DNA from: Macrolepiota albuminosa | Lineage: Eukaryota > Basidiomycota > Agaricomycetes > Agaricales > Agaricaceae | DNA length: 64,000 nucleotides | Reading direction: 5' to 3' | Assembly: GCA_027475525.1 (NCBI GenBank) | Contig: JAMWFC010000052.1 | Location: 1 to 64,000 of the forward strand | Part shown: positions 1 to 11,771 of the stretch, one piece after another | Position numbering within the stretch: the stretch's first letter is position 1 | Layout: the number at the start of each line of letters is the position of its first letter | Translations under genes and position numbers: made by a program | Notes under the pieces: model-generated | Database searches by the model: none | Seen by the model: only the letters and a program-made list of their open reading frames with translations | Told to the model about the DNA's origin: nothing

Positions 1-1492
1 GCAAAAATCGAAGACATTTTTCCCACACATAGTCCGCTGCACAGAAAAACCTCGATCTATTCTAGATCTCGGAACCTCTTCTGTTTTCACCTTGCTCTAC
101 ATCTGGAGCTTTACATCTCACTTGGAAAGACCAGAAATGAAAGATAAGCAGATTAAAATCATAGATAGGTCCCAGACCAATGAGGAAGAAGATCAGCATG
201 TGCTCATCATGTGATCAGTGCCATGCTCATCAATAGAACAGTGTTTCTAATTGATCTTTTTTTAATATATTATGTTTTCTCAATTTATTTTTCTAAAACA
301 ACACAAAAAAAGTTTATTGAAAAACATTTGATAAAAAAATTACAAAGGTAACTTTAGAAAAGCCAAAAAGATACATATGACATGTTTTTCAAGAAACAGT
401 CTAGAAAAACAATTTGTGTTCTCCACATATTTCTTGAGAAATAAAGAAAGAAAAATTTTAAAATAGCTCAAGAAACACATAAAAAACACAATAAGTGTTT
501 TTTTATTATTTCTCAATTTATACTTTTAGTTTTTCTGGAGAAACACTTGTTGAAAGTCACATGACCTGTTTCTAATCTCCACCATGCCCTGAAGTGTGAA
601 CAAGTCTCTACATTTTGGTCTGGGAGCTCTCTTTAGCCTGCTTGAGCCCTCTCTTGCCCCTTTAGGTCACTTCTCCACTAGATTACTCCTGCTCCTCTGT
701 TGCTTCTATAACTCAACCAGTATAGTATTTAGTAGAAGTATTACTATTAGTTCTGGGGCTTGCTAGTGTAGAATATAACCTTCAATTCACACTGACTTGT
801 TGACAAATTTGATATATTAATATTTTGAGTTGCAGATCCTAAGCTTCCAGAATGCAGAGAGTTCTCAACAAACTCCAGCCTAAGCAATTCACTTTCTGGG
901 AATCATCAAGCCTTTGCCTATCAATTGTCTGTCTATTCTCTACTAAACTTGAGCTATTTATACTGTTTTTCTGGTGCACAGACCACTATCTACACATGAC
1001 TCTTTATTGTAAAATCTCCAGCCTCCAGAACATATTTGATAGTCCAATTTCCCTTTTGGGAGGCCTGTTTCAGTGCCATCAGTTCCACCATTCAACTTCT
1101 TGTTCTACCATTCCTCTGGATGTTTCTGATTGCTACTTCCTCATTTGCTTAAGCTCCATTTAGCACAATTCTATTCATAGATCCTTCTTTCCCCTTTTAG
1201 CACTTCCCTGCATTCCATGCTTCTTCTGACATCCCTTCATGCTTCTTTTCCTTCTCCTTTCAGCCATGTCAAATTGGGCATTGTCAAATCTGATCTTGAT
1301 CCAGATCACTACAATTTGATCCCATTTTGTCACTTCTGCCAGCTCCTATGCTTCTCCTCCCCATTACAGTGGTTGGACTACTGTTGAGCTGATAGTTTGA
1401 GCTGGTCCCTAACTGTTGTTCTGTACTTTTCTATGTAGTTATTGGGATGTTTTGGAGATATATAATTGTTGAGACTGCTACCAGGAGGCTTA
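1..1492. other. AT-rich stretch without a recognisable gene
   Basis: I see no coding signal here. Bases 240-560 are very AT-rich with repeated runs of A and short TTCTCAA / TTGAGAA words. The short open frames around 852-1163 and 1447-1648 have the biased composition of chance frames and no family resemblance. The segment ends where the first LTR begins. Confidence 0.6.
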
Positions 1493-2012
1493 TGTCAGGG
1501 GACTCCTCATTTCTTCCTTCTTTCACTCCTTATTCCGTCACTCTCCTTTCATTCATTTCCTTATTTCTTCTATCATTCTCTCATTTTGCTGTTTCTATTC
1601 TCTCAACACTATTTGTTAGTACTATTCTCAACCTTTGAGGTGCTCTGATTCTTTAGCTATCATTCAGACAAGTGTGGGCCCTTCAGCACCACTTCCAGAC
1701 TGCTTATATAAGCCAGAGTTTGCCTTTCTGACTTCTAAAGTCTGGAGTTTTCCTGTCTTGTTTGCACAGTTGGTTGGTTAGTTAATTTTCGAGTTTTTTA
1801 AGGTTTTGTTGTACTGTACAGTTGTTTCCCATGCTTCAGAAGCCTCAGAAGCATCCAACCTGGCATAGAGAATCCCTAGACTTGTTCTCTTTGGATCTCC
1901 CTCTGCTAGGCAAGTAGTTATTATAATATTGTCAGTATATACTCTAATCGACTTTGGATCTTCCTCTGCCAGCTGTGTGACTGAGCCACAGCCTCTAGAG
2001 GTCGCCCTTACA
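1493..2012 (+). mobile_element. LTR, family A, copy 1 (solo LTR or 5' LTR)
   Basis: The copy starts TGTCAGGGGACTCC and ends GTCGCCCTTACA, so it has the TG...CA ends of an LTR. Copies of the same family lie at 3239-4045 (+), 23482-23980 (-) and, degenerate, at 54510-54905 (-). The five bases before it (GCTTA, 1488-1492) equal the five bases after it (2013-2017). That is the target-site duplication expected of a solo LTR. A gag relic in the same orientation follows directly, so a 5' LTR role remains possible; in that case the GCTTA match would be chance. Confidence 0.8.
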
Positions 2013-2038
2013 GCTTATAGTTTTCAGCCTATGATTAA

Positions 2039-3238
2039 ATGTTTATTTTGACTTCTAGTGCATATTTTGTCCCTGACTGCTGGTACAGCATCGTATCACC
2101 AGCTCCTTCAGGTGCTCTCTTGGATGCTTCTGCCTCTCAGGATGATGCCTGGGGTCACTTGCTTGCTCTGGAGACTCAGGTGCAGACCACTCAAGCTTCC
2201 CTCATCCTCCACATCACCAAACTTGCTGGATTACATCCACCCACAGACACTATTTCTCATTTCCTTCAGGCCCTCTTAGAGTGCCTCCCTCTCACTCCTA
2301 CTCCTCTCCAGATGCCCCCAGTCAGGGCTGACACACCTCCAGTCTCTTGCTCTGAGGCCTCTCCCCTTGTTCATGCCAATATTCCTTGCCCAGCACTCCC
2401 AGACACATTCAATGGTGACCAAGCCATGGGTGAGTGTTTCCTGCAGTCATGTGTCATCTATATTCAGCTCAGTAGTGAGGCTTTCCCTTCTGACACTCTC
2501 AAGATTGCCTGGGTTCCTTCCTATATAAAGTCTGAGTGAGCTTTGACATACATGCTACAGGTTTTTTGATGTCCTGGAGGAGTGGAGAGTTTTAGAAGTT
2601 AAGATCACTTTGAGAGGGAGTTTCAAACAGAGTTCTTCCCCTTGGACCCTCCTAAGATGGCAGCCCTCACTTTCCAAAACCCTCATTGATATTGACAGGG
2701 GAAGCAGACCTTGGATGAGTATATCAACTCCTTCAGAGCTCTTGCTGAACAGGCCTGTTATCCAGACGGTCTTCAGCTCTGTTTCACCTTCCAAGATGGC
2801 CTCCTTCCCTCTCTCCTGGATTGGATTGACAGCATGGCTGAGGAACAACCTGATGACACATGTATCAAGTCCTGGTATCAGGTAGCATGTGATCAGTGGC
2901 AGCTCATGGAGTTACAATATGAGCCCCACCATAGAACTACTCCTCACTCCACCTTGCAGGTGTCTCTACCTGCTTGTCATCCTATCCAGCCTTCCTTTCC
3001 CTTTCATGCTCCAGCCCCAGCACAGGTATCTGCAGCACGTCCCCTCCCTCTGGGAGTACCTATAGATGTTGATGCCTCTTGTCAATGTTCCTCTCTTCCT
3101 CTCCTTTGCCATAGCTGTGGAAAGCCTTGTCACTTCACTTGGTATTGCTCTCAGGGGTTGGAGGTGCACTATCTCTTAGCCTTAGAGCAGAAAGAGCTCT
3201 TTCTCCAGCTCCTTGCTGCCCAGGATGTTTGGGGAAAC
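2039..3238 (+). pseudogene. Ty3/gypsy gag relic with CCHC zinc knuckle
   Basis: Gag is the nucleocapsid precursor of LTR retrotransposons. The first frame (2039-2539) carries a capsid-like stretch (DTFNGDQAMGECFLQSC, then IAWVPSYIKS). The second (2711 onward) continues it with TLDEYINSFRALAEQAC and SWYQVACDQWQLMELQ. A zinc knuckle, CHSCGKPCHFTWYC, lies near 3107-3148, and the typical gag tail LFLQLLAAQD follows. Frame changes near 2540-2710 break the gene. No protease, reverse transcriptase or integrase follows; an LTR begins at 3239 instead. It is a dead fragment or the remains of a gag-only element between two family A LTRs. Confidence 0.75.
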
Positions 3239-4045
3239 TGTCAGGAAACTCCTCATTTCTTCCTTCATTTACTCCCTATTCATTCACTCTCCTTTCATTC
3301 ATTTCCTTATTTCTTCTATCATTTTCTCATTTTGCTGTTTCTATTCTCTCAACACTATCTGTTAGTACTATTCTCAGCCTTTGAGATCCTCTGGTTCCTT
3401 AGCTATCATTTAGACAAGTGTGGGCCCTTCAGCACTGCTTCTGGACTGCTTATATAAGCCAGAGTTTGCCTTTCTGACTTCAAAGTCTGGAGTTTTCTTG
3501 CCTTATTTGTACAGTTATTTATTTAGGCAATTTTTGAGTTTTTAAGATTTTGTTGTACTGTACAGTTGTGTCCCATGCTTTAGTGTAGTATGAAGTAAGT
3601 GTTATGAACTACAGGAAAGTAAGTCAGCTAGAACAAATATTACAAAAGTAAAGTGGTGTACCCTCAGTCTTTGATAAAGAACTGAGGAATGGGAATACCT
3701 ACACCACCTGCATAAGATGGGTGGTGGCTTAGAAACTATACAGTACAATTGAGTTTGATTATATCAGAGAGGTAAGTAAAAAACAAAATCAAATTAAAAG
3801 GAGAAACCATAAATAACTGGGAAGTAATCGGAGATGCCACTGCCACAGCGGTGAGTCTACTCCAACATTCAGAGGCCCCAGAAGCATCCAACCTGGCATA
3901 GGAAATCCTTAGACTTGTTCTCTTTGGATCTCCCTCTGCCAGGTGAGTAGTTATTATGATATTGTCAATATATACTCTAATACACTTTGGAACTCCATCT
4001 GCCAGCTGTTTGACTGAGCCATAGCCTCCAGAGGTTGCCCTTACA
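3239..4045 (+). mobile_element. LTR, family A, copy 2, with a ~288-bp insertion
   Basis: Same ends and body as the copy at 1493-2012. It is interrupted at about 3581-3868 by sequence absent from the other copies (starting TAGTGTAGTATGAAG, ending GTCTACTCCAACAT). The flanking pentamers (GAAAC before, CAAAG after) do not match. It may therefore be a recombined 3' LTR or an eroded solo LTR. I did not identify the inserted piece. Confidence 0.75.
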
Positions 4046-4597
4046 CAAAGGAGGTAAGTTCAACCTTGGCCTCAATCTCTCACAGGGCTGTGTGGCCTTT
4101 CTTCCCAACTTTGACAATGCCACCCACATGTGCATCACCCTCTGGCCTCCAAAACAGACCTCTTTGGAAAGGGCATCACCATCACCATTACTGAAGCCCC
4201 CAGCTTCCCTACATGCCCCATTGCTGCCTTCAAAACCTTATTTAAGAAACTTTCACAGGATCACAATGCCCTGCTCTTTGAACAACCTGATGGCAAGCCC
4301 CTCCTGTACAACTCATTTGTCAGAAGCATCAGGGAAGCCCTCACACTGGCAAGCCTTAAACCAGACCTCTATGCAGGACACAGCTTTTGGCAGGGAGCTG
4401 CATCAGAGGCAGCAGCAGCTGAGTACTCCAACTATGAGATCCAACTACTAGGCCAGTGGCATAGCGACACCTACAAACTGTGCTTAGAAAATAATCTGAA
4501 TTGCATTCTCCACCTCTCATTCTTCCTCCACTTGGCCCGCTCTCAGGTTGCCCCTTTCAAACCTCCGGCTCTGCGTGGCTTTACTGCACTGGCTTGA
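4046..4597 (+). pseudogene. tyrosine recombinase (DNA breaking-rejoining enzyme) relic
   Basis: The C-terminal half of a phage-integrase-fold recombinase, as found in fungal Crypton-like elements. The first frame reads through FDNATHMCITL. The next frame continues with SKTDLFGKGITITIT, LFEQPDGKPLLYNSF and GHSFWQGAASEAAAAEYSN, then IQLLGQWHSDTYKL. The change of frame near 4140 is a one-base shift. The box usually GHSFRRGA reads GHSFWQGA, so the conserved arginine is lost; the tyrosine in DTYKL, the candidate nucleophile, is kept. The N-terminal half is missing, cut off where the LTR at 3239-4045 ends. Certainly non-functional. Confidence 0.7.
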
Positions 4598-4760
4598 GTC
4601 TCGGCCTCTCTTTCGGGGGATCAGCGCAAGAACTATTCAGATTCAGGAGTATATCTTTCTCACGCAAACCTCACGCCAACTCATATCGCTCCTCAAACTT
4701 TACACCCGGCCTTAGCCTAAGCTACTCGCGTACAGTCAAGCGCCGAATTAACCGTTCTTG

Positions 4761-6148
4761 CCTGAGCCTGACCTCCAAATTTAAATTCACCGCGCCCACT
4801 GTCGCTTTCTTCATTGAGCACGTTCCTGGATGGGGGAGACATGGGTCTCCCATCATCACTAGCTGCGTGCTCGAATGTCAAGGAAACGGGGTCGTTCACT
4901 TGCTGGTGCTTCTGCTTTTACCCATGCTCCGTATCATTGTGCACCGCCTCCGCTGCCATTGAAGTGCTTCTCCATTTCAGCATACACACCGTTGTTATAT
5001 TTGCCCACACCCGCATGATCCAGAACCACGCTCTCCCACTCAACTTTCCTCAGTGGGCGATGTTGAGCTCAAGAAAGCCACTGCTACTCTTGCGGCTGCG
5101 GCGTCATCTGAGAGCTCGGCTTCTGGTGTCGACGACATGGAAGATTGTTGCTTTGTGTGTAAGTGGAGCCCGCTGGAGGGCATCAAGCTGTCTTGCACGA
5201 CCTGCCTGCGGTACGTCTTGCTTGCCTCTGCGGGTGCACACTACGTTCCGCCGCGGTGCCTCGCGGGGTGCGAGGAGTACATCCCGTACACGACCGTGTG
5301 CGATGGGACCATCCAGCACCTCCCCTCCTCGGAAGGATGGCGTAATGACGGTGGTGGGCAGGGAGAACGGTGTTAGACCGACCGAACGGGACTGGTGCGT
5401 GAATGGTTATGAGGGTGCAGTGCGTGTGCGTGGTGGTGCGAGGACGAGACATAACGAGCTCGGGAAGAGCGCCGCGTACGACGTGCAAGGGGGAATGCTC
5501 ATCCTGCCCAAGTTCAGATTCTGCACGTCGAGGGCTACTGGCTTACCATTCGAAGATACATGCCTGGCGAGAGGAGATTGCAGCGGCATTGAGGGTGTGA
5601 GCGACAGGCTCATGGAGTCACTAGGAGTGAGTGCAATGGATCCCAGCTGAGGGGTTGTTGTTGTTGGAATTGAGGTCGAGGTGCAGACATAGAGGGCACA
5701 CAATGAATTCTCCATTGTCGCAGACAGCCGTCAATGGCGCTCATAGAGAGCACTCAACGAGTTGCCGTCAAAGTGAATATTAGGGTCCATGAAGACAAAG
5801 AAATTAGTGACCCCTCGATAGCCTCGACGGAGTCTTTGTCGACGACGTCGATGTCGAACGGAATGCACTAGGTGCCAGGACAAATGAAGTGGACATCGTT
5901 GACTTTCTCTGGACCTCTCCTGCTGAGGCTGTCGAAATCAGACACCATAGGTTGGATGATTGCGTTAGTTATGTGTCAACGACGACGGCTATCTTGTTGA
6001 TATACTGTTTTCGTAGAGAACAAGTTTTGTTCGCACTTAGACGTTCGGAGTATTATAAAACCAAAGGCCCAAGCGTGAGAACAGCTTTCTGTCATAAATC
6101 AATCGAAGAGTGAGAAAGTTTTCCTTCCCTTCAGTAATTGACGCTCCC
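4761..6148 (+). other. GC-rich block and upstream region of the left NLR gene (left arm of inverted duplication)
   Basis: Bases 4761-5660 are clearly richer in GC than their surroundings. They match, in inverted orientation, the block at about 62250-63148. Open frames exist in several frames on both strands, and comparison of the copies does not single out one coding frame. The AT-richer part (5660-6148) leads into the NLR gene and has a TATA-like TATTATAAAA at 6051-6060, about 90 bp before its start codon. The stretch just before the ATG (TTCAGTAATTGACGCTCCC) is identical in both arms. Confidence 0.65.
5053..5376 (+). CDS. cysteine-rich short open frame, unknown
   Basis: The frame opens at a GTG just after a possible splice acceptor (CCTCAG), not at ATG, so the true start may be in an upstream exon. 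It has an Ala/Ser-rich first third, then paired cysteines (DCCFVCKW, LSCTTCL, RCLAGC). That resembles a small zinc-binding domain, but I do not recognise the family. The right-arm copy has length changes near 62770-62790 that are not a multiple of three and a stop at the position of PPRC. Either the right copy is broken or this frame is not coding. Function unknown. Confidence 0.25.
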   Translation: MGDVELKKATATLAAAASSESSASGVDDMEDCCFVCKWSPLEGIKLSCTTCLRYVLLASAGAHYVPPRCLAGCEEYIPYTTVCDGTIQHLPSSEGWRNDGGGQGERC

Positions 6149-9100
6149 ATGCAGAATATCAGCACAAATCAAACGCAACGCGGGTTGAGGATGTTATCTT
6201 TGGGTACGCTCTTTTGACTATGAATCGCGATTACTAACGTCATTGGAATGATAATCCAGATGACGGTGGTGTACGTGGACTGTCTGAGCTTATCATTCTC
6301 CGAGAAATCATGTTTCGTCTTATGCGCCTGGAGAACGCTAGCTCTCTGCCTAAGCCTTGTGATTATTTCGATATAATCGGTGGGGCTGGAACAGGAGGGT
6401 ATGTGGCAAGGTTCTCTACAAAATCGGATGTTAAATAATAGTATATCAGAGTAATTGCGTTGATGCTTGGTCGACTCCGGATGCCTATTGATGTGGCCAT
6501 TGAGAAGTATGTCTTGTTCAGCCGGGAGGTCTACTCTGATGTTAAGAAATGGAGCCGTCGGGGTGAGAAGTTCAAAGCAACTGTCTTCGAGTCTAGTATG
6601 AGAGGCATTATACAATCTGCTGGATTTCCAGAGAATGTTATGATGAAAGAGGATGATCCTGTCTGCAGAAGGTACTCTAGTCTTTCATTTTTGTTTCTCA
6701 GCTGACACTGTACCACTTAAAAGTTTTGTGGTGGCTCTTCCCTCTGTCAATATGACACCTCGTATTTTCAGAACATATGAGGTATCAGCCAATCCAGGTC
6801 ATGATTGTAGTGTGGTGCAAGCTGCCCGTGCTACCACTGCGACTCCTGTTTTTTTCAAACATGTCTCTATTGTTTCTGGTGGAGTATCTGAGACCTTTGT
6901 AGGTGCAGGTTTGGGCTATAGCAATCCAACCAACCTTGTCCTGAAAGAGGCTGTAACAGTTTTTGGTCTTTTTCAACCAGTAGCATGTTTGGTCAGTATA
7001 GGAGCAGGGCATCCTGGTCATATTTCTTGGAAGCCTACAAATGTTATTGGCACACAAATGATAGGACTTCTCCATCAAATAGCTACTAATTGTGAAGAAG
7101 TAGCTGAGAATCTTGGAGAGAATTTTATGCAAATGCATGGATTGTTTTACAGACTCAATGTGGATCAAGGGCTTCAGAAGATGGCTTTGGATGATTGGAA
7201 TAGGCCGGGAGAAATTCAAACACATTTTTTGTCCTATCTACAGAAGGCCAAAGTCACACAGGAAATAAACAATCTTACAAACACTTTACATATTTGCCTT
7301 CAAAAGACCACTCTTGGAGTTTTGGGTAAGATACTTTACTTAGTTGACTGTATTATTTGCTGACAGTTATTAAAAGGTGGAACTATGCCTACCAGTTTTT
7401 CTAACAAACAAATATCTTCTTATATATCTGCACCAGTTCTTCTTCCGATTATCCCTTCTCCATCTCCACTTTTTACTGGCAGAGCAGATATTTTGTTGCA
7501 TCTTGAAAAGTGTTTTGATCCTCATCAATCCTCATTAAAAATGCAAAAGCAGCAGCATTGTGTGCTACATGGCTTGGATGGAGCTGGAAAGACACAAGTT
7601 GCACTGCAATTTTGTTATAAATTTGGAAGCAGGTATGAAATAGTCATATTTTTCACATGTTATATTTTAATATAATCAACTAGATTTTCCTCTATATATA
7701 TGATAGATGCTAGTTCCAAAGCATCAATTGAGCAGTTTTTGACTTTACTTGCTCAGAGTGTTAATTTGTCTGATATTACACCTGCTGCTGCTCTTTTATG
7801 GTTTTGTCACCAGAAAAGAGAATGGTTAATGCTTTTTGATGGTGCTGATGATCCTGATATTGTTTTGCAAGAATACTTTCCAAAATGCAATCATGGAAAT
7901 ATCCTTATAACAAGCAGAAATGAAGCAACAAAAATATATGCATCTAAACACCATTATCAAATTGGAGAATTGATAGCTGAAGATGTATTTGAGGTTTTTT
8001 ATAAAGCTAGTTGCAGGGAAAAAACTGAGCAAACAGCTGTAAATGAACTTCTTCAAGGACTGAATTATTTTACATTAGCTATTGTTCAAGCAGGAAGCTA
8101 TCTCTTGATTAATCAGCATATTGAAGTAAAGCAGTACCTTCAAAAGTTTAAAAAAATCAAGATGCAATATTTAGAAACTACAACAAAGCAGACAGTTCAT
8201 GGCTACCAACTCTCTGTTTTTGCTACATGGAATCTGAGCTATCAGAAGCTAAATGAACAAGCAAAGGCACTTCTCATGTTATGTGGTGTGTTACACCATT
8301 CTAAAATACCTGTTTTAATTCTTGAAAGGGCTTGGAAAAAGCTATGTGATAGTCATGACATGAATGATCAAAAATTACATAACTTTCCCAAAATGTTTGG
8401 AAGAAAGCAGCTTGATACTTATAAAGTAAACACTCAAGAATTATATGACTTTCTTAAAACATTTGTAACAGATGATAAAGATTGGAGTAATGAGTTACTT
8501 GATGAAGCTATTGAGATTCTCAGAGCATATTCACTGGTAGAAATAAGAGGAAAAGAAGGTATAATGTTAGAAATTCACCCACTTGCTCATAATTGGGCTT
8601 TTCAATCATTATCAAGAGGAGAGCAGGAAAAGGCTAAACAGTGTGCACAACAATTGTTTTATTGTTTAGGAGATAAAGAAGTGTCATACAATGATGCAGC
8701 TCAATGGGTACTGCATATACAGACATTGATGAGTTTTCTGAATTATAAATGTGACAACTCTAAATTTTCAGAAAAACTTGTCAATATTTTTTGGGCTGCA
8801 TACTTTTGGAATGATGCAGAGCACCTTCAGTTGCAAGTGGTTGAAGAGTATAAAAGACTACTAGGAAATAGCCATTCAGATACTATACAAGCCAAGTCTT
8901 ATCTTGCTGCAATATTTTGGCAAAGTAGAAAAATGGAGGAGGCTGAAAAGCTTAATCAAGAAGTCTTGACAGTCAGGAAAGAAGCATTTGGAAGCAGTCA
9001 TCCTGACACTATTCAAGCCATGTCTAATCTTGCTGCAATATTCAGACACAGTGGAAAGCTAGAAGAGGCTGAAAAACTTGATCAAGAAGTGTTGACAGTC

Positions 9101-9505
9101 AGGAAAGAAGCATTTGGAAGCAGCCATCCAGACACTATTCAAGCCATGTCTAACCTTGCTGCAACATTTTCACAAGGTAGAAAGCTGGAGGAGGCTGAAA
9201 AGCTTGCACAAGAAGTGTTGACAGTTAGGAAAAAAACATTTGGAAGCAGTCATCCAGATACTATTCAAGCCATGTCCAATCTTGTTGCAATATTCAGAAA
9301 AGGTAAAAAGCTAGAGGAGGCTGAAAAGCTTGAACAAGAAGTGTAAATAGTCAGGAAAAAAGCATTTGGAAGCAGTTATCCAAACACTATTCAAGCCATG
9401 TCTAACCTTGCTACAACATTGTGGCAAAGTAGAAAACTAGAGGAGGCTGAAAAGCTTGAATAAGAAGCATTGACAGTCAGGAAAAAAGCATTTGGAAGTA
9501 GTTAG
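6149..9505 (+). pseudogene. NLR-like gene: patatin-like / NB-ARC / TPR (left copy, damaged)
   Basis: Fungal NLR-like proteins are signal-transducing NTPases with an N-terminal effector domain and a repeat sensor. Exons inferred by splice sites and frame: 6149-6203, 6260-6398, 6450-7325, 7377-7632, 7684-9346, with three introns of exactly 51 nt. The patatin-like domain shows DDGGVRGLSEL, GGAGTGG and VGAGLGYSNP, with Gly where the catalytic Ser and Asp are expected. The NTPase shows P-loop GLDGAGKT, Walker B LMLFDGAD, ILITSRN and an MHD-like IHPLAHNWA. Four 42-residue TPR units follow. Two nucleotides are missing near 6676-6700 relative to the right copy, shifting the frame. A TAA at 9344 stops the TPR array, whose remains run on to about 9505. 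Confidence 0.8.
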
Positions 9506-10261
9506 TGAAATATAGTTCAACTTATTGCTAGCTATGTACAAAATCATTTTATATTATGGAAAAATAAATTTTTTTCTTCATTATATATATATTTGTCTAT
9601 AAAATTGAAATTTACTTGATAAATTGCTAGTATTAGACACGATTTCATTTTCACTTGAAAAGCAAAAAAAAAGTGTGTTGTATTCTTTCTTTGCCACAGT
9701 ATATTCTTGTAAACAAATATTTTCTATTTTTCTAAATCTTTTACTCTAAAACATATATTGAAACAATGTTAGAGCCTTAAATAACCCAATAGAATCAGAT
9801 CAAAATACAACTGTAATTCTACAAGTAGCATGTTAAAAAGCTATCTTATATAATATAGCTAGTGAGTATATATATAATTAAATAATATAATATAGTAATA
9901 TAATATATAATTATTATATTGATTTTAGAGAACTTATCAGAAATCACAAAGCCAAGAACTGTGCTTGCAGGAAGTATAAAGAACTAAGATGTAAATAATA
10001 CTAAAACCCACATAACTTAGCATCATTCTGTCTGAGCAGACTGTGTAAAGAATGGAATTCATGTTTATTTGAGGAAATGTGATCAACCAACAATGTAGAA
10101 CAACAATAGCTAGAGAGAGGCCCTTGATCAAATACCACCACATGCTCCACTAACAATGGATGCTGCAGCCATGCCTAGATGCACCCACAAGGAAAATTTA
10201 CTAAGGGTCAATAACCAGTGTTTTGAAAATAACCTAAGGACAAACCACATATAACTCAAAC
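9506..10261. other. AT-rich 3' flank of the left NLR gene
   Basis: No gene seen. The first ~280 bases are recognisably related to the 3' flank of the right NLR gene (for example AAAAGCAAAAAAAAAGTGTG near 9660, matching inverted sequence near 56130), so the duplication extends past the coding region. Bases 9845-9925 are almost pure A/T with TATATAATATA runs. Confidence 0.55.
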
Positions 10262-11771
10262 ATGGAACCACCCCACAGACACATGCCTCAGACACCTGAA
10301 GAGCAGAGGAAATGCCAGCAATCTGCAAGCCCTGAAAAACAAAGAGGTATAAGTAGCCACAACAAGAAGAGGCAACACATCAAAGTGAACCAACTCCACT
10401 CAGACATGGAGGAATATAAAAACAAGACAATGAGCATTCTATCCCCACTGACCTTCCTGAACCTCTTAATCTCTGCCACACCTTTCCAGGACATAGATGG
10501 TGACACCACTATGGTTGGCCAGACCCTGCTGTGCACACCGTCCAAGGCAGAAGAAGAGCTACAAGGATCCACCAAAGGCCATATGACCCCTGTGCCCAAA
10601 ACAAAGCAAGATCTAGTATGGATTCTGAAGAGAACAAGAAAGGAGCCTGACAGCCCCTCTTTCACCCAAGACACCCAGAGCAAAAGCCTGTTGGGAATAT
10701 ACAGCCTCCTCTGCAGCTTTCAAAATCACTAGTGCACACCTCCACCCCACTGGGAGGCTTCCCAGTGATCCACCTCTCAATCCAACCATGGTTTAACCTA
10801 CTCCCAGACCAATGGATCTTTTTGACACATATTCCAAACCAAAGCTCTGGATACAAGACTGAAGGGCTAGCAAGGACACAGATCTGATGGCCACTAGCAA
10901 CCATCTGAAGGAACTTATTGCACATATGACCAGAGAGCAGGTGAAATCCTCTACTCTGCAGCCAGAGAACAAATTCATAATCAAGTCTAGGAGAGATAAG
11001 CAAAAACCCCCATACCACTTTCTAATCTCTGACTTGTCAACAAGGGCCAATACCATTCTGCTGGCAAACCCCATTATATTGACTCCAGAAACATCTGCCT
11101 TCATACTATCCTACAATCCACCCCTCCTCTTCTTTCTATGCACCCTGGAGAGCTTCATGCTGAGCATTCAAAACAAAGAAGCAATAGCTGAGGCAGAAGA
11201 GATGGTGACAACTATAACTAGGAAGGCACTAAGCAAGGACAAAGCCCTAGTAGCACTGGTGAAGGGGAGACTAACCAAAGACCCCACCTCCCAATATAAT
11301 CTCGACCCTGCTATTGACATCATCATGGCCCTTAAAGTGAGACTGGTAAGAGAGGAGGAAGTGGTTGACCATGCCACACTCTACAGACCTAGGAAACTGA
11401 TATAGAATGTTTTCTTCCAAATCTCACCACTCATCATGTGGACAAGTTACTTCATCATCCTACAACATATCTGCAACAGTAAATTCATTGACATGGACTG
11501 CAGAAGCGCCACTCTGATTGACAAGAAAAACCAACTACACTGCAACAACTGCAAAGGTGCAGACCATGATGCAAGCCAATGTGAATACAATATACTAGAA
11601 GGATGGTACAGCAGTACATTGATGAAAAAAATTGAGGAGACCACTGAATTTGCAATGTCCACCAAATTCAATAAACCCTGCCAAGGAGGGAGCCATAGTG
11701 AAAAGAGAGCAGAAAATTGGAGGAACAATGGCAGAGGGCTCTCTTATAGGCAGAGACACAACTGCAGATAA
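10262..11771 (+). pseudogene. LINE ORF1 (gag-like) relic with CCHC knuckle
   Basis: ORF1 of a non-LTR retrotransposon encodes an RNA-binding chaperone. Three open pieces in changing frames (10262-10732, 10887-11405, 11436-11771) form it: a polar N-terminal part, a middle part with AEAEEMVTTITRKALSKDKA, and a C-terminal zinc knuckle CNNCKGADHDASQC. Identification rests mainly on position, directly upstream of the endonuclease / reverse transcriptase relic on the same strand, and on the knuckle. Stops and shifts show it is dead. The region 11772-12480 holds no further domain I can recognise; a Ser/Thr-rich frame at 12142-12414 may be the end of ORF1 or the start of ORF2. Confidence 0.65.

Noticed and set aside
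6672..6701. An intron GT...AG in the patatin exon of the left NLR that would absorb the frame difference
   Set aside because: With this donor (phase 2) and the acceptor before CTGACAC the joined codon runs into TGA, and the right copy reads through without an intron.
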